Shown here in pieces: positions 16,871 through 25,755 of a stretch of DNA of 64,000 nucleotides. The stretch comes from Sphingobacterium bovisgrunnientis (GTDB taxonomy: Bacteria > Bacteroidota > Bacteroidia > Sphingobacteriales > Sphingobacteriaceae): contig NZ_WUQY01000009.1 of assembly GCF_009829085.1 (NCBI RefSeq), positions 1 through 64,000 on the forward strand. The letters are read 5' to 3'. The notes beneath the pieces are model-generated. The model ran no database searches and was not told the origin of the DNA. It saw only the letters and a list, made by a program, of their open reading frames with translations. The first letter of the stretch is position 1. Each line of letters begins with the position of its first letter. The translations under genes and the position numbers were made by a program.

Positions 16871-17859
16871 TACAAACATATTCATTTCTGAAAGATAGAT
16901 TAGCTTTAGCTATTCTATCTTTTCTGTTTATTCCATTTTCAGTACTTGGACAACCGAAGATTGAAATCGTTCGTAATGTCATTTTGATGGGTTCTCAATT
17001 CCAAATTACTGTTGTTTCTCCCGATAGTTCTTTCGCAAATACACAAATAGATTTAGCCATTGAAGAAATCGAACGCATCGAAAATCTCATTTCAGAATGG
17101 CGGCCACATACGCAAGTTTCGGAAGTTAATCGAAATGCGGGGATAAAGCCTGTTAAAGTCGACAAAGAACTATTTGAGTTGACCAAACGCGCTTTGGACT
17201 ATTCAAAAATGTCAAATGGTGCGTTTGATATCAGCACCGCAGCGATGGACAAAGTTTGGCAATTCGATGGCTCGATGACGGAAAAACCTTCGGAAGAAAA
17301 AATTAAAAAGTCCATTGAGAAAGTCGGTTATCAGCATATAATTTTAGACTCTGTGAAATCAACCATTTTCCTGGCTAAAGAAGGCATGAAAATCGGTTTT
17401 GGCTCGATTGGAAAAGGTTATGCCGCCGACAAAGGCCGCGAACTTTTAAAATCTCTTTGCGTCCAAGGCGGAATTGTAAATGCATCAGGCGATATAGCAA
17501 CATGGGGATTACAAGCCAACGGTAAACCTTGGAAAATAGGTATTAAAAACCCTTTTAAAAGACACGGAATTGCTAAAGTGTTGAAATTTACAGAATCGGC
17601 TTTAGCAACATCGGGTAGTTATGAGAAATACGCAGAAATAGATGGAGTACGCTATGCGCATATCATTAATCCAAAAACAGGTTATCCTTCTACGGGATTA
17701 ACCAGTGTCACCATTTATGGGCCTTCGGCAGAATTTGCCAATGCATTAAGCACCTCTATCATGGTTTTAGGTGAAAAAGAAGGCAAAAAATTAGCAAAGA
17801 ACTATCCAAAGTATAAGTTTTTGTTTATTACAGACAAGAAAAAGATTATTAAACGATAA
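16861..17859 (+). CDS. apbE: FAD:protein FMN transferase (ApbE family)
   Basis: About 332 residues. Transfers FMN from FAD to a Ser/Thr of secreted acceptor proteins. Core motifs are present: GFGSIGKGYAADKG, NASGDIATWG and HIINPKTGYPSTG, with the metal-binding positions of the family. The hydrophobic N-terminus (LALAILSFLFIPFSVLGQ) is an export signal, as expected for a periplasmic ApbE. No ATG lies before the signal peptide, so translation very likely begins at TTG 16861, inside the end of the PepSY gene. The obvious acceptor is the DUF2271 protein two genes upstream. Confidence 0.93.
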   Translation: MLLIQTYSFLKDRLALAILSFLFIPFSVLGQPKIEIVRNVILMGSQFQITVVSPDSSFANTQIDLAIEEIERIENLISEWRPHTQVSEVNRNAGIKPVKVDKELFELTKRALDYSKMSNGAFDISTAAMDKVWQFDGSMTEKPSEEKIKKSIEKVGYQHIILDSVKSTIFLAKEGMKIGFGSIGKGYAADKGRELLKSLCVQGGIVNASGDIATWGLQANGKPWKIGIKNPFKRHGIAKVLKFTESALATSGSYEKYAEIDGVRYAHIINPKTGYPSTGLTSVTIYGPSAEFANALSTSIMVLGEKEGKKLAKNYPKYKFLFITDKKKIIKR

Positions 17860-17910
17860 AGAAAATATTTTCATATATTGATTTACAATTTATATTATAC
17901 AAGTCAATAT

Positions 17911-18678
17911 ATGAAAATCTCATTTTTCAGCACCATAATTATCTTAATTTGGAGCATCTTTAATTTTGTCTACGCTCAAAATTTTATTAGCAAACCTTAT
18001 GTGGTATCGGGAAATGATGAACTATATGCTTTCCATCAGTCAAATGATACACTATTCAAATCTGTAATTCATAATGTGTATTCCCCAACAAGCGATTATA
18101 TCCCTTATAAAAAATATAGAATTATTGAAATTTCTAAACTAGATTCAGCGAAAAATGCTATAATAGTAGAATCATTGGATTCTGTATATACAAATCAATA
18201 TATCTACCCCCCTAATCGATATTTCTATTGGGTATATAATGCAAATCATGCTAATGAATTGAGGCTTATATTTCAATCAGATGCAATGACGAAAAATGAG
18301 ATTGAAGGATACCTAGTTAATTCAAAAAACTTTATTGATGATTTCATCATCCCAATATTTAGCCTAAGCTATATAGATAAACTAAAAAAATTAAAACCAA
18401 TCAGTAATTCTTCTGAGGCAAACTTCCTAATGGAACAGTTTGAAGCTGAAAAATACAAACCTTTTCTTCAAAAGTATTTCAATTCAGATCTAGCTAAAAA
18501 TGACATGTATGGTAGTTATATAATGTCCATTATGTTGAATATTATTTGTTTAGATAATGGTTTTAATCCATTAAGTGCTGGTCGAACAATTAATATATTT
18601 TATAAACCTAGCCTAAGTAATGAGGAGAAAGTCGAAAGTGTAAAATCTCTGTACGAGAGACTTTATTTCAAACCTTAA
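17911..18678 (+). CDS. Secreted protein of unknown function
   Basis: 255 residues from ATG 17911, chosen because it starts the signal peptide (KISFFSTIIILIWSIFNFVYAQ). The mature part is Asn/Tyr/Ser rich and more AT-rich than neighbouring genes. It has no motif I recognise, apart from a region around DEEKVESVKSLYERL-like helices at the end. It sits 50 nt after apbE and 16 nt before the DoxX-like membrane protein. The AT-rich composition and lack of family resemblance fit a lineage-specific or recently acquired gene. Confidence 0.75.
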   Translation: MKISFFSTIIILIWSIFNFVYAQNFISKPYVVSGNDELYAFHQSNDTLFKSVIHNVYSPTSDYIPYKKYRIIEISKLDSAKNAIIVESLDSVYTNQYIYPPNRYFYWVYNANHANELRLIFQSDAMTKNEIEGYLVNSKNFIDDFIIPIFSLSYIDKLKKLKPISNSSEANFLMEQFEAEKYKPFLQKYFNSDLAKNDMYGSYIMSIMLNIICLDNGFNPLSAGRTINIFYKPSLSNEEKVESVKSLYERLYFKP

Positions 18679-18694
18679 GTAACATTAAATAGAT

Positions 18695-19933
18695 ATGAAC
18701 AATCAATTATACTGGACCACCGCCAATAAGGTCTTATTTCGTTTTGCATTTATATTCCTAATAAGTTTCATTATTGTATTTAATAATGCATCATATCCGG
18801 GATTTGAGGTTCTTACAAAGCCTATTACCTCTTTACTGCATGATTTCACACCTTGGTTTGCTAAAAACGTACTGCACTATACCTATGACTACAGTATATA
18901 CAGTAATGGAAGTGGTGACACTTCTTATGATTGGGTCACTTTATCAATTCTCATTCTTCTTGGAGTGCTTGGCTCTATAATTTGGAGTTTACTAGACAAA
19001 AATCGCAAGGAGTATAACAACTTATATTATTGGCTTAGTGTTTTAATACGTTATTACATCGCATTTATGTTATTCAATTATGGAGCTATCAAACTGCTTC
19101 ATGCGCAAATGCCACCACCAACACTCAACAAATTAATGCAACCGCTCCATGAATTTTCGCCAATGGGATTAGCATGGACATTTTTAGGGTTCTCTAAAGG
19201 CTATAATATTTTCATGGGAATAGTTGAAATATCTGCCTTATTACTGCTATTTCGCAGAACTATGGTCATTGGTGCACTCATCACTATGGCTACGAGTATT
19301 AATATTATGACAGTTAATTACTTTTTTGATGTACCCGTTAAATTGGTATCAACAGCTTTATTTATACTCTCATTGTTCTTACTTCTACCCAATATTAAAA
19401 CGTTGAATGCGTTCTTTATTCTAGGAAAACCCGCTGAAATTCGTACTATTAATAAGCCGGTATTTAGTAAAGCGTGGATTTCGAAAACTCTAATAGCTTT
19501 GAAAATTATTCTTATAGTCGTTTTTGCTGTTACGCAGTTCTTCTCACTCTCAAATACACAGAAGATGATTTCCGAATATTTCAAAAAATCTACTCTTAAT
19601 GGAATATTTAAAGTAGACCGCAATGGCAAATCCGTTAAAACAATTCCAAACCATTGGAATTACGTGATCTTTGAATATGAAGGTACAGCAGTAGTTAGAG
19701 ACACAAACTATCAAAAATCATTTCAGCAATATCTTTTAGAAGAAAAAACAAAAGAAATCACCATCAATAATTTCAAATTAAACTATACTATTAAGGAAAA
19801 CGGAGATATTATTTTAATTAAATCATTTCCAGAAGGAACTGAAGAAGTCAAATTGATAAAGAAGAAAAAAGAAGATATGGAATTGATAAAGCGAGGATTT
19901 AATCTTATTCAAGAATACCCCTATAATCGATAA
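18695..19933 (+). CDS. DoxX-like multi-span membrane protein
   Basis: 412 residues. Several transmembrane helices (about 13-31, 76-95, 108-130, 170-187, 190-205, 215-232, 265-285) surround a DoxX-like core: RYYIAFMLFNYGAIKLLHAQ, then SPMGLAWTFLGFS and IVEISALLLLFRR. The last ~125 residues are a soluble, charged domain ending in EDMELIKRGFNLIQEYPYNR, probably on the periplasmic side. DoxX proteins have been linked to quinone or redox roles, but no specific function is shown here. The final 192 bp (19742-19933) recur 1.5 kb downstream at 21242-21433 with 7 mismatches. Confidence 0.8.
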   Translation: MNNQLYWTTANKVLFRFAFIFLISFIIVFNNASYPGFEVLTKPITSLLHDFTPWFAKNVLHYTYDYSIYSNGSGDTSYDWVTLSILILLGVLGSIIWSLLDKNRKEYNNLYYWLSVLIRYYIAFMLFNYGAIKLLHAQMPPPTLNKLMQPLHEFSPMGLAWTFLGFSKGYNIFMGIVEISALLLLFRRTMVIGALITMATSINIMTVNYFFDVPVKLVSTALFILSLFLLLPNIKTLNAFFILGKPAEIRTINKPVFSKAWISKTLIALKIILIVVFAVTQFFSLSNTQKMISEYFKKSTLNGIFKVDRNGKSVKTIPNHWNYVIFEYEGTAVVRDTNYQKSFQQYLLEEKTKEITINNFKLNYTIKENGDIILIKSFPEGTEEVKLIKKKKEDMELIKRGFNLIQEYPYNR

Positions 19934-20378
19934 ATGGTTAAATCATATAATGAATACATAATGGTAGGTTTAATTTTATAAATATTAAGAAACAAAGAGC
20001 CTAAATAACAAAAAGTTACTCATTCTTTAAGATTTTGCTTTTGTATTTTTATTTGGGTTACAGTTGCAGGGTATAGACCTACGTTAAATGAAGCGATATT
20101 AAAAGTTAAGTATCAATCAGCAATTAATGCGGCTATTGAATCTTGTCAAAACAAATTCTACATTTTGATTAGTTATATAACAAAACATGTTTGCGCTATC
20201 CCGATGGCTAAAATTAATTAAAGCTTCAGTTTTCTATTTAAAAGAAGATAATATGTTGAATTTTTTATTTAAATTTCGAAAACAATAAATGTTGGTTGCT
20301 ATGGCTAATGCAAAACTGAAAGTTTTTGGATTTCTAATCTCCTAAGTAAAAAGACAAAAGAAGCTAGCAAAATAAATT
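19934..20378 (+). other. 445-bp gap without a convincing gene
   Basis: A stretch between the DoxX-like and TonB-C-like genes. It is AT-rich and holds no intact gene. An open frame of about 57 codons ending near 20220 (VTVAGYRPTLNEAILKVKYQ) has no start codon or recognised family and may be a decayed gene tail. No terminator hairpin or promoter of consensus quality was seen. Confidence 0.4.
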
Positions 20379-21098
20379 ATGAAAATTATATCAATATTTG
20401 GTATACTGATTTTATTCTCACTCAATTCCCTAGCACAAAATCAGAAAATGATCCAAAAAAACTGGATTAAAGTGTCGACTGAAAACCTATCTAACATAGA
20501 AATAGATCCAGATACACTTTATACTAGATATTCCTTCAGTAAGTCTAATTGGAATTTGAGTTTTTACCCAGGATGGAATAATTATACACATTATTGGGCA
20601 GTTAACCACAACAATCTTACATTACACAATACTACTTACCGTATTGAATTGCTTAATGACACAGCGCTGATTATTGCTTTAGATGAATTTCGCAGATTTA
20701 AGTTCTTGTCTGAGGAATATTTAATAAGTAAAGAACAATGCCTTGATTCAATTGGTTTATACAACAATAAGCCACTTTTTAAAGCCAACAAATATATCAC
20801 ACCTCGTTATAAAGAAAATGAGTCCTTTTCCGATTATGTTCAGAAAGATTTAAGAGAATACGATCCACATAAAGCAGCATACTTCTTAGCCACATTTGTA
20901 GTGACTGAAAATGGTAGAGTGGAAAATGTCATCATAAGGAACAGTATTTCAAAAGGTATGGATGTAGCAGTGACAAAGTTGATACTGAAAAGTTCAAAGA
21001 AATGGTCTCCTGCAAGGTTTAAAGGAAAGCCAATCCAAACCGAAATGAGCTATGAAATTAAATATGTGGGCTCTATTAATCCATTGGACTATCGCTAA
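20379..21098 (+). CDS. Secreted protein with a TonB C-terminal-like domain
   Basis: 239 residues with a signal peptide ending in LNSLAQ (about residue 19). Residues 20-150 match no family known to me. The C-terminal ~85 residues resemble the TonB C-terminal fold as found in many Bacteroidota periplasmic proteins (KAAYFLATFVVTENGRVENV, then AVTKLILKSSKKWSPARFKG and PIQTEMSYEIKY). No TM anchor or proline-rich spacer is present, so it is not a working TonB itself. Flanked by sequence remnants. Confidence 0.75.
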   Translation: MKIISIFGILILFSLNSLAQNQKMIQKNWIKVSTENLSNIEIDPDTLYTRYSFSKSNWNLSFYPGWNNYTHYWAVNHNNLTLHNTTYRIELLNDTALIIALDEFRRFKFLSEEYLISKEQCLDSIGLYNNKPLFKANKYITPRYKENESFSDYVQKDLREYDPHKAAYFLATFVVTENGRVENVIIRNSISKGMDVAVTKLILKSSKKWSPARFKGKPIQTEMSYEIKYVGSINPLDYR

Positions 21099-21131
21099 CA
21101 CCAGCTTTTAAAGCATTAAATCAGAACAACA

Positions 21132-21281
21132 ATGAACAATGTATTGACATCGACTATAATAAAAGAAATAATAGAAGCTAAATTGCAAACTGAAGCAAAT
21201 TTAAAGAATGTTTTTGGACTTGATCTGACAAAATGTTCAATAAAAAAACAAAAGAAATCACTATCAATAATTTCAGATTAA
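21132..21281 (+). pseudogene. Truncated 49-codon reading frame running into the duplicated DoxX tail
   Basis: ATG 21132 opens 49 codons. The first ~36 (NNVLTSTIIKEIIEAKLQ, ending NVFGLDLTKC) look like the true N-terminus of some other gene. The frame then runs out of register into the 192-bp copy of the DoxX-like tail and stops at 21281. It looks like a gene cut off by the recombination that brought in the repeat. I do not recognise the family. Confidence 0.4.
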
Positions 21282-21433
21282 ACTAAACTATTCAGGAAAA
21301 CGGAGATATTATTTTAACTAAATCATTTCCAGAAGGAACTGAAGAAGTGAAATTGATAAAGAAGAAAAAAGAAGATATGGAATTGATAAAGCGAGGATTT
21401 AATCTTATTCAAGAATACCCTTATAATCGATAA
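21242..21433 (+). repeat. Partial duplication of the 3' end of the DoxX-like gene (partner 19742-19933)
   Basis: Aligned without gaps at an offset of exactly 1500 nt, 185 of 192 bases are identical to the end of the DoxX-like gene, including its stop codon. Homology ends sharply at both sides. In the original register the copy has a stop where the source has a Tyr codon (TAT to TAA in the NYTI-coding part), so it is non-coding. This is an orphan gene tail left by a local rearrangement. Confidence 0.92.
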
Positions 21434-21444
21434 TTACTAAAAAG

Positions 21445-21475
21445 AAAGAGATTTAGGTAATCCCTAAATCTCTTT
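21445..21475. terminator. Bidirectional intrinsic terminator
   Basis: Perfect 13-bp inverted repeat (21445-21457 with 21463-21475), 5-nt loop, A-run on one side and T-run on the other. It sits between the duplicated DoxX tail and the convergent ccoS-side gene, whose stop codon it touches. Confidence 0.85.
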
Positions 21476-21708
21476 TAATCTTCGTTTCTTTTGTCAGCTA
21501 GTGAAAATTTCACTGCCTTTTGAGGATATTTTTCAACGCTTTTAGCACTTGTATTACTCACTACCTTTTTGACGCTGATAAAATCTCCTAATTTGAAATG
21601 ATATTTTGCCAGTTTATAATCCAATATTAACGGACCACAGAAATAATTTCCATCTGCATCCTGCTCAATAATTCCACGGTATAAACCTTCTTTTGTTTCT
21701 CTTGGCAT
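21475..21708 (-). CDS. Small conserved-looking protein downstream of ccoS
   Basis: 77 residues, soluble and basic. The start PRETKEGLYRGIIEQDADGN is followed by GPLILDYKLAKYHFKLGDF. The compact beta-rich pattern could be a small OB- or SH3-like fold, but no family was recognised and no function is proposed. It is the last gene of the minus-strand ccoI-ccoS group, 42 nt after ccoS, and ends at the bidirectional terminator. Confidence 0.6.
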   Translation of the reverse strand: MPRETKEGLYRGIIEQDADGNYFCGPLILDYKLAKYHFKLGDFISVKKVVSNTSAKSVEKYPQKAVKFSLADKRNED

Positions 21709-21750
21709 TTTTATTATTAATTTGTTGCGAAGTTACGAAGAATTAAACCA

Positions 21751-21915
21751 TTATTTTAAATTATCTACTTCCTTAACTTCATCGTCAAAGAGAATACGAA
21801 CCGAAGGTGTATATGTGTCTTCATACTGTTTGGTTTTATTCGCCCAAAAGAAAGCTCCTAAAAATATTAAGGCTATAAAAACACTGAATCCAATTAATAA
21901 AAATATGATGTTCAT
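21751..21915 (-). CDS. ccoS: cbb3-type cytochrome oxidase assembly protein CcoS
   Basis: A 54-residue gene. One N-terminal transmembrane helix (IIFLLIGFSVFIALIFLGAF) is followed by FFWANKTKQYEDTYTPSVRI and the acidic FDDE segment, the CcoS/FixS pattern. CcoS is needed for maturation of the cbb3 terminal oxidase together with the copper ATPase CcoI, whose gene ends 69 nt upstream on the same strand. The oxidase structural genes, which often follow directly, are absent here. Confidence 0.88.
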   Translation of the reverse strand: MNIIFLLIGFSVFIALIFLGAFFWANKTKQYEDTYTPSVRILFDDEVKEVDNLK

Positions 21916-21984
21916 TTTTTCAAAGTCAAAAGTTAAAAGTAAAAAATAGATTTCTCATTACGCAATACTCACTACCCAATACTC

Positions 21985-24378
21985 TCAAATCAATCCCCTT
22001 TTCTTACCATACCAACGTGTCATCAAACTTGTGAATGAAATAATCGTCACGGTGCTAATTGGCATCAATATCGCGGCAAAAAGTGGTGACATCGTCCCTT
22101 GTACTGCAAAACTAATCCCTATAATATTATACAAGATGGATATTACAAAGCTCATTTTAATCACTTTCACCGCATCTTTACTAAAATTAAAGAACGCTGG
22201 AATTTTAGCAAATGACTCGCCATCCAAAATCGCATCACAACCGGGTGAAAAATTATTGATATCGTCTGAAACTGCAATTCCCAAATCTGCTTTGCGTAAA
22301 GCGCCAGCATCATTCAAACCATCTCCCAACATACATATTTTGTGAGACGCAGATTGCCACTGCTCAATGCGTTGCAATTTATCCGAAGGATTTTGGTTGA
22401 AGAGCAAATTAGATTGTGATGGAAAAATAACTTTTAGTGCTTCCGCGCGACGTTCATTGTCACCAGAAATTAAATGCAAATTGTAATCCCCACTTTTCAA
22501 AGCTTGAACAACCTCATTCAGTCCCGAACGCCAAGATTGTTCTAAAGTGAAAACTCCCTTAATTTCTTTGTTAATCTTCACATAAACCGAAGTACCTTCT
22601 GTTTTTCTGTTTTCTCCAACAAAACTTGAACTTCCTAATGCTATTGTATAATCCAGATAAGTTGCTGACTGGCCTTGACCAACAATTTCTGTGTAATCAG
22701 CAACTGGAAGGACTTGACAATCGCCCAACCCTTTCAAGATTTCACGACTTAAAGGATGGTTAGAATTACGACAGATAGAATACAAAATATCTTTTTCAGT
22801 ACGATTTAGTTCGCCATCAAAAACCAACGCTGTAGCCGTTGGCGATGTAATAGTTCCAGTTTTGTCAAAAACTACAGTATCAATTGCAGCCATTTGTTCA
22901 ATTGCCGAAGTGTTTTTGATGTAAAATTTATTTTTATCAAAAATACTTAACGCCGCAGAAAGTGTAAACGGCGAACTCAAAGCCAAGGCACACGGACAAG
23001 CTATAATCAACACCGCTGTAAATGCCGCCCAAGCTTTGTCGGCTTGACCATTGACAAACCAAAATCCAAGTGCCAATAATGCAATACAGACCAACACAAC
23101 AGTGAAATATTTACTGATATAACCGACAAAAGTATCAAATTTCTTCTCGTAGGATTTGAACGATTCATTGTTCCACAAACGTGTCAAATAGCTTTGTGAA
23201 ACCGCTTTCACGACCTCCAATTCAATTGCACCTCCGATTTGTCGACCACCTGCATACACTACTTCGCCTAAGACTTTTTCTACAGGCTTGCTTTCTCCTG
23301 TCACAAAACTGAAATCTACAGACGCATTTCCTTTTAACAGGATTGCATCTGCTGGAATAATTTCATTATTACGAATTAATATGCGATTACCAACTTCCAA
23401 ATCAGCTATTTGCTTAGGTATTTCTCTTTCTTCTTCTAAGACTGTGACAGCAACTGGAAAATAAGAACGGTAATCCCGTTCAAAAGAAATATGATAATAC
23501 GTACGCTGTTGTACCCATTTTCCAATCAAAATAAAAAACACCAAACTGCACAATGTATCCATAAATCCTGGACCTGTTTGCGTAATTATTTCTATAGCCG
23601 AACGCAAAAACAATACAAAAATACCTAGAGCTAAAGGTACGTCGAGATTTAGTTGCTTTTGCTTCAAACTATTCCAAGCAGATTTGAAATAATCGGAAGC
23701 GCTGTATAACAAAACTGGAATTCCAAACGCCAAATTCATGTAGCCAAAGAAATTCGCGTACTCCTTCTCAAAACCTCCCATCCCAAAATAATCTGGGAAA
23801 CTGATCATCATGGAGTTTCCAAAACAGAATCCAGCTACAGTAATCTTAGCTATTAGACCATTTTGATTGATTTTCTTACCTTCTTTTACTACATCTTGTA
23901 AGGTGATTTTTGGTTCGTAACCAATATTTTGAAGCAATTCAACTAAGGCACGCAAAGACAATTCTTGTTTAAGAAATGTGATGCTGGCCTGTTTTTTCAT
24001 AAAATCAACTTTCGAAGACTTTACTGAAGAAGTTAATTTGTAAAGATTTTCCAACAACCAAATACACGAACTGCAGTGAATTGCAGGAATGTAAAATGTA
24101 ATTATGGCTAAATCCTCATCTTGATAGTCAACCAATTTGCTGATGATATTTGGTTCATCCAAATAACTTAAGTCTTGTTTGTTTGACTTTTGGGATTTCC
24201 CAGGATGCGCATTATATCGGTAATAACTATCTAAATTATTATCATTTAAAATTTGATAAACTGTCTGACAGCCAAGACAACAAAATGTATGATCATTTAA
24301 CAAATACGGAGTTTCTTCCACTTTATCCCCACAATGATAACAATGCGTCGCCAGTTTCAATTTCGTCTCTACCGCCAT
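21985..24378 (-). CDS. ccoI: Copper-exporting P1B-type ATPase for cbb3 oxidase assembly (CcoI/FixI)
   Basis: 797 residues. N-terminal Cys-rich segment (CYHCGD, CCLGC; about 13-37), one heavy-metal-binding domain with HCSSC (about 100-104), then the P-type ATPase core: TM6 metal site CPCALA, phosphorylation motif DKTGT with Asp505, and the hinge GDGLNDAGALRKADLGIAV. Delivers copper across the inner membrane for cbb3 cytochrome oxidase. It lies 12 nt after hemN and before ccoS, the usual partner, which separates it from generic copper-resistance ATPases. Confidence 0.95.
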   Translation of the reverse strand: MAVETKLKLATHCYHCGDKVEETPYLLNDHTFCCLGCQTVYQILNDNNLDSYYRYNAHPGKSQKSNKQDLSYLDEPNIISKLVDYQDEDLAIITFYIPAIHCSSCIWLLENLYKLTSSVKSSKVDFMKKQASITFLKQELSLRALVELLQNIGYEPKITLQDVVKEGKKINQNGLIAKITVAGFCFGNSMMISFPDYFGMGGFEKEYANFFGYMNLAFGIPVLLYSASDYFKSAWNSLKQKQLNLDVPLALGIFVLFLRSAIEIITQTGPGFMDTLCSLVFFILIGKWVQQRTYYHISFERDYRSYFPVAVTVLEEEREIPKQIADLEVGNRILIRNNEIIPADAILLKGNASVDFSFVTGESKPVEKVLGEVVYAGGRQIGGAIELEVVKAVSQSYLTRLWNNESFKSYEKKFDTFVGYISKYFTVVLVCIALLALGFWFVNGQADKAWAAFTAVLIIACPCALALSSPFTLSAALSIFDKNKFYIKNTSAIEQMAAIDTVVFDKTGTITSPTATALVFDGELNRTEKDILYSICRNSNHPLSREILKGLGDCQVLPVADYTEIVGQGQSATYLDYTIALGSSSFVGENRKTEGTSVYVKINKEIKGVFTLEQSWRSGLNEVVQALKSGDYNLHLISGDNERRAEALKVIFPSQSNLLFNQNPSDKLQRIEQWQSASHKICMLGDGLNDAGALRKADLGIAVSDDINNFSPGCDAILDGESFAKIPAFFNFSKDAVKVIKMSFVISILYNIIGISFAVQGTMSPLFAAILMPISTVTIISFTSLMTRWYGKKRGLI

Positions 24379-24390
24379 AATTCTTTTGTA

Positions 24391-25746
24391 TTAAATTGCT
24401 TGACTAAATAAATTTTCGCGCTCTTTGGTGCGCTGCAAGCGCTCATCAAAAGCCATACATACATTGCGCAAGAAAGATTTCCCAACCACCGTAATGGATA
24501 TATTTAGTTCATTAACTATGATTAATCCATCATTTTCCAATGATTTTAACCTTTCTAATATGCGTGTGTTTAATTCATTATTTGGAATTAAATTAACCAC
24601 GCCTCTACACATCATATCCAAGATATACTGACGAATGATTACATCTTCTTCATCCAGCAAATGTCCTTTGAAAACTGGCAATCTACCCTCATTGATGCAT
24701 TGATGATATTCCTCTACAGTTTTGACATTTTGTCCAAAAGCTGTCCAAGCATCAGAAATGGACGAAACACCCAATCCTATCATTAGCGGCGTATATTGAT
24801 CTGCATACCCCATAAAATTGCGATGCAATGTACCATTCGCATTTGCGATAAATAAGGCATCCTCTTTTTTGGCAAAATGATCCATACCCACATCTTCATA
24901 ACCTGCTTTTTGTATCAGCGACTTACCCAAATTATACAACGCTAGCTTTTCCTCTCCAACAGGTAAATCTAATTCTGTGAAACGTCGTTGTCCCGGCTTT
25001 ATCCAAGGTACATGTGCATAACTGTAAAAAGAAATGCGATCAGGCGACATTTGCAATGAAACATCCAAAGTCATTTGAATAGATTCCTTGGTTTGCAGTG
25101 GCAAACCATAAATCAAATCAAAATTAATAGACTCGTAACCTATTTCGCGGGCTTCCGTCATGACACGTATAACATCAGCTACAGACTGTTGTCTATTAAT
25201 CACAAATTGTACTTTTTCATCAAAATCCTGAATCCCAAGACTCAACCTTTTGAATCCTAAATTATACAAGCTTTGTAAATGTTCTCTTGTAGTATTTGCA
25301 GGATGCGCTTCAAAGGAAAAACTAGCATCCGATGTTTTGCGATTACCTTTGAGAATTCCTTTAATTAGCTTATCAAGATTTTCAGGTTGAAAAAAAGTGG
25401 GCGTACCACCACCAAGATGTATTTCATGGATTAAAACACTGCCTTCCCCAAGGAGGCGATGATACATTTCCCACTCTTTCAACACACAATCTATATAAGG
25501 CTCCTCGACTTTGTGGTTTTTGGTAATACGTGTATTACAACCGCAATATGTACACAAGCTCTCGCAATATGGTAAATGTATATAGATACTAATTCCGTGT
25601 TCCTTGGATTGATTATAGCGAGCTACAACATTCGATTTCCAATCTTCTTCATTAAATGCTTCATTTTCCCAAAATGGAACTGTAGGATAAGATGTATAAC
25701 GCGGAGCTGCCACATTATATTTTTCTATTAAATTCGTGTAATCCAT
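24391..25746 (-). CDS. hemN: Oxygen-independent coproporphyrinogen III dehydrogenase (radical SAM)
   Basis: 451 residues, the normal HemN length. The radical-SAM cluster motif is C61xxxC65xxC68 followed by the HemN-specific fourth Cys70 (YCESLCTYCGC). Downstream are HLGGGTPTF, the EAHPANT and GIQDFDEKVQFVINRQQ stretches, and the C-terminal HemN domain. It makes protoporphyrinogen IX without O2, so haem can be made in low oxygen. Sits in a minus-strand operon 9 nt after the small Cys-tailed gene and 12 nt before ccoI. Confidence 0.96.
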   Translation of the reverse strand: MDYTNLIEKYNVAAPRYTSYPTVPFWENEAFNEEDWKSNVVARYNQSKEHGISIYIHLPYCESLCTYCGCNTRITKNHKVEEPYIDCVLKEWEMYHRLLGEGSVLIHEIHLGGGTPTFFQPENLDKLIKGILKGNRKTSDASFSFEAHPANTTREHLQSLYNLGFKRLSLGIQDFDEKVQFVINRQQSVADVIRVMTEAREIGYESINFDLIYGLPLQTKESIQMTLDVSLQMSPDRISFYSYAHVPWIKPGQRRFTELDLPVGEEKLALYNLGKSLIQKAGYEDVGMDHFAKKEDALFIANANGTLHRNFMGYADQYTPLMIGLGVSSISDAWTAFGQNVKTVEEYHQCINEGRLPVFKGHLLDEEDVIIRQYILDMMCRGVVNLIPNNELNTRILERLKSLENDGLIIVNELNISITVVGKSFLRNVCMAFDERLQRTKERENLFSQAI

Positions 25747-25755
25747 GATAATGAT

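Noticed and set aside
21722..21949. 75-codon plus-strand frame
   Set aside because: It is the complementary strand of ccoS, whose motifs are clear on the minus strand.
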